From positions 44,872-108,871 of the forward strand of contig NZ_JADDUE010000016.1 of assembly GCF_016526145.1 (NCBI RefSeq): 64,000 nt of DNA. The letters are read 5' to 3'. This stretch comes from Saccharopolyspora galaxeae. GTDB lineage: Bacteria; Actinomycetota; Actinomycetes; Mycobacteriales; Pseudonocardiaceae. A program made the translations under genes and the position numbers. The notes beneath the pieces are model-generated. The model saw only the letters and a program-made list of their open reading frames with translations. It was not told where the DNA came from and did no database searches. Shown here piece by piece: positions 63,034 through 64,000 of the stretch (position 1 is its first letter; every line of letters starts with the position of its first letter).

Positions 63034-63795
63034 GTGACCAGCACTGCCTCCCCAAAAGATCGGTTCGTCACCGTCTACGGCCGGAAACCGGTCCTCGAGG
63101 CGCTGTCCGACATGGACTTGCGCGTGGACAAGGTGATCATCGCCGAGGGCCTCGGCGGTGCGATGATCAACCAGATCAAGGAGGCCGCCGCGGATCGCGC
63201 GGTGAAGGTGCAGCGCGCGAGCGCGCATCGGGTCAAGGTGCTGGCGGGCAACGGGCGGCACGACCAAGGCGTGCTCGCCGACGTCGTAGCCAGGAACATG
63301 CGTCCGCTGGTCGACGCGCTCGAGGACCCCGCCACCGCGCCGCGCCAGGTACTGCTGCTCGACGGACTGACCACGCCGGCGAACGTGGGGATGATCCTCC
63401 GGACCGCCACGGCCGCCGGGATCGACGGCATCGTCGTGCCGCACCGAGGCGTTGCCGGACTGGATCCGCTGGTCGTCAAAGCTTCCGCCGGGATCGCGTT
63501 CCACTCGCCTGTCCTGCGTGCAACGACCGCGGGTGACGCCGCGGAACAGCTGACCGAAGCCGGCTACCCGCTCTACGCGCTGGAAGCGCACGGCCCGGAG
63601 AACGTCTTCGAGGCCGACTTCGGACCACGCGCCGCCTTCGTGCTGGGCAGCGAAACGGCCGGACTGTCCGAGGACGTCGCCACGCGCATCGCGCAGCGGG
63701 TCGCCATTCCGATGCGGGGCGGGGTCGAATCGTTGAACGTCGCCAGTGCTGCGGCCGTGCTCTGCTTCGAGCTGCTTCGACGGCGCGAGAGCTGA
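63034..63795 (+). CDS. SPOUT (TrmH/SpoU) family RNA 2'-O-methyltransferase
   Basis: The 253-residue enzyme has a substrate-binding N-terminal domain (TVYGRKPVLEALSDMDLRVD) and the trefoil-knot SPOUT domain with three motifs: LLDGLTTPANVGMILRTATA, AFVLGSETAGLSEDV, and IPMRGGVESLNVASAAAVLC. It is a tRNA or 23S rRNA ribose methyltransferase; the exact site is not readable. GTG 63034 follows GACACT by seven bases, suggesting a leaderless message; GTG 63019 is the in-frame alternative. It converges on the rRNA operon. Confidence 0.9.
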   Translation: MTSTASPKDRFVTVYGRKPVLEALSDMDLRVDKVIIAEGLGGAMINQIKEAAADRAVKVQRASAHRVKVLAGNGRHDQGVLADVVARNMRPLVDALEDPATAPRQVLLLDGLTTPANVGMILRTATAAGIDGIVVPHRGVAGLDPLVVKASAGIAFHSPVLRATTAGDAAEQLTEAGYPLYALEAHGPENVFEADFGPRAAFVLGSETAGLSEDVATRIAQRVAIPMRGGVESLNVASAAAVLCFELLRRRES

Positions 63796-63884
63796 GGCGC
63801 GATGTGGCGGACTTCGAGTCCGCCACCGCCGCGGCGACATAACGCACCTGCGGCAACTTCATGATATCCGTCTGTGAATAGCAG

Positions 63885-63914
63885 AAGGCCCCGGAACCGT
63901 GGTTCCGGGGCCTT
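63885..63914 (-). terminator. terminator of the rRNA operon
   Basis: AAGGCCCCGGAACC (63885-63898) pairs with GGTTCCGGGGCCTT (63901-63914), a 14-bp perfect palindrome that folds with a short terminal loop. It lies about 17 bases beyond the 5S 3' end on the minus strand, and may also stop transcription of the converging methyltransferase gene. Confidence 0.9.
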
Positions 63915-63930
63915 CCCCATTTACGAGTAT

Positions 63931-64000
63931 TGTCGGCGGTGTCCTACTCTCCCACACCCACACAAGTGCAGTACCATCGGCGCTGGAGGGCTTAGCTTCC
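63931..64000 (-). rRNA. rrf: 5S ribosomal RNA, 3' part (5' part beyond the window)
   Basis: The reverse complement reads GAAGCTAAGCCCTCCAGCGC, then CGATGGTACTGC, GGGTGTGGGAGAGTAGGACA and CCGCCGAC, the conserved 3' two thirds of actinobacterial 5S rRNA. About 45-50 bases of its 5' end are outside. The 23S and 16S genes are expected further right on the minus strand. Confidence 0.96.

Overview
The window is high-GC DNA (roughly 70 percent by eye) densely packed with genes on both strands, from an actinobacterium. Signature genes are the fused 2-oxoglutarate decarboxylase Kgd, a WhiB1-type iron-sulfur regulator, a SigR/RsrA-type redox sigma pair, nickel superoxide dismutase with its maturation protease, and the 25-codon ribosomal protein bL37. 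The mixture of mycobacterium-like gene order (whiB1, pdtaS, biotinyl carrier, bL37, rsrA, sigR, SRAP, aroA, rsgA) with streptomycete-like genes (subtilisin inhibitor, cholesterol oxidase, glycine-riboswitch gcvH-sdaA) suggests Pseudonocardiales, perhaps Saccharopolyspora; the genus is inference. No phage, insertion sequence, CRISPR array or tRNA was seen. The right edge enters the 3' end of a minus-strand rRNA operon (5S).

Layout. 1-5.2 kb: fatty-acyl-CoA catabolism (acyl-CoA dehydrogenase, CaiB/AMACR enzyme, divergent MerR regulator) and an acyl-CoA synthetase homologue with damaged catalytic motifs. 5.4-11.6 kb: secreted protease inhibitor, two DUF202 membrane proteins, serine dehydratase and GcvH behind a glycine riboswitch, a secreted GH30 glycosidase, and alanine dehydrogenase. 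11.9-22.9 kb: a two-gene ABC transporter, a fused ABC exporter, kgd and a DUF6104 gene. 22.9-27.5 kb: a LAL regulator divergent from an operon of a Rieske protein, an unknown 93-residue protein and an ACMSD-like amidohydrolase. 27.6-35.6 kb: a full histidine utilization cluster (hutH, hutU, an M20 hydrolase, hutF, hutI) with a divergent IclR regulator and a palindromic operator. 35.8-42.6 kb: a small secreted peptide, an OpuC/ProU-type osmolyte transporter and a PAS-GGDEF-EAL protein. 43-50.8 kb: malic enzyme, a sugar epimerase, cholesterol oxidase, sodX/sodN, a phosphatase, an acetyltransferase and a diacylglycerol-kinase-like protein. 51-59.9 kb: the conserved stress and regulatory block. 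60-64 kb: a lipoprotein, a DUF6912 protein, a wax ester synthase, an SPOUT methyltransferase and 5S rRNA.

How the genes work together. Carbon and nitrogen from glycine, serine, alanine and histidine converge on pyruvate and glutamate (riboswitch-gcvH-sdaA, ald, hut), and glutamate carbon enters the TCA cycle at 2-oxoglutarate, where Kgd acts. Redox and nitric-oxide sensing is represented by WhiB1, SigR/RsrA and Ni-SOD. Regulatory DNA that can be read directly includes the glycine riboswitch, an exact SigR promoter (GGAAT-N18-GTT) in front of sigR, two CRP-type boxes around the whiB1 promoter, and palindromes near hutH, cholesterol oxidase and the secreted-peptide gene. At least seven genes carry a -10-like hexamer seven or eight bases before the start codon, which suggests leaderless transcripts are common here.
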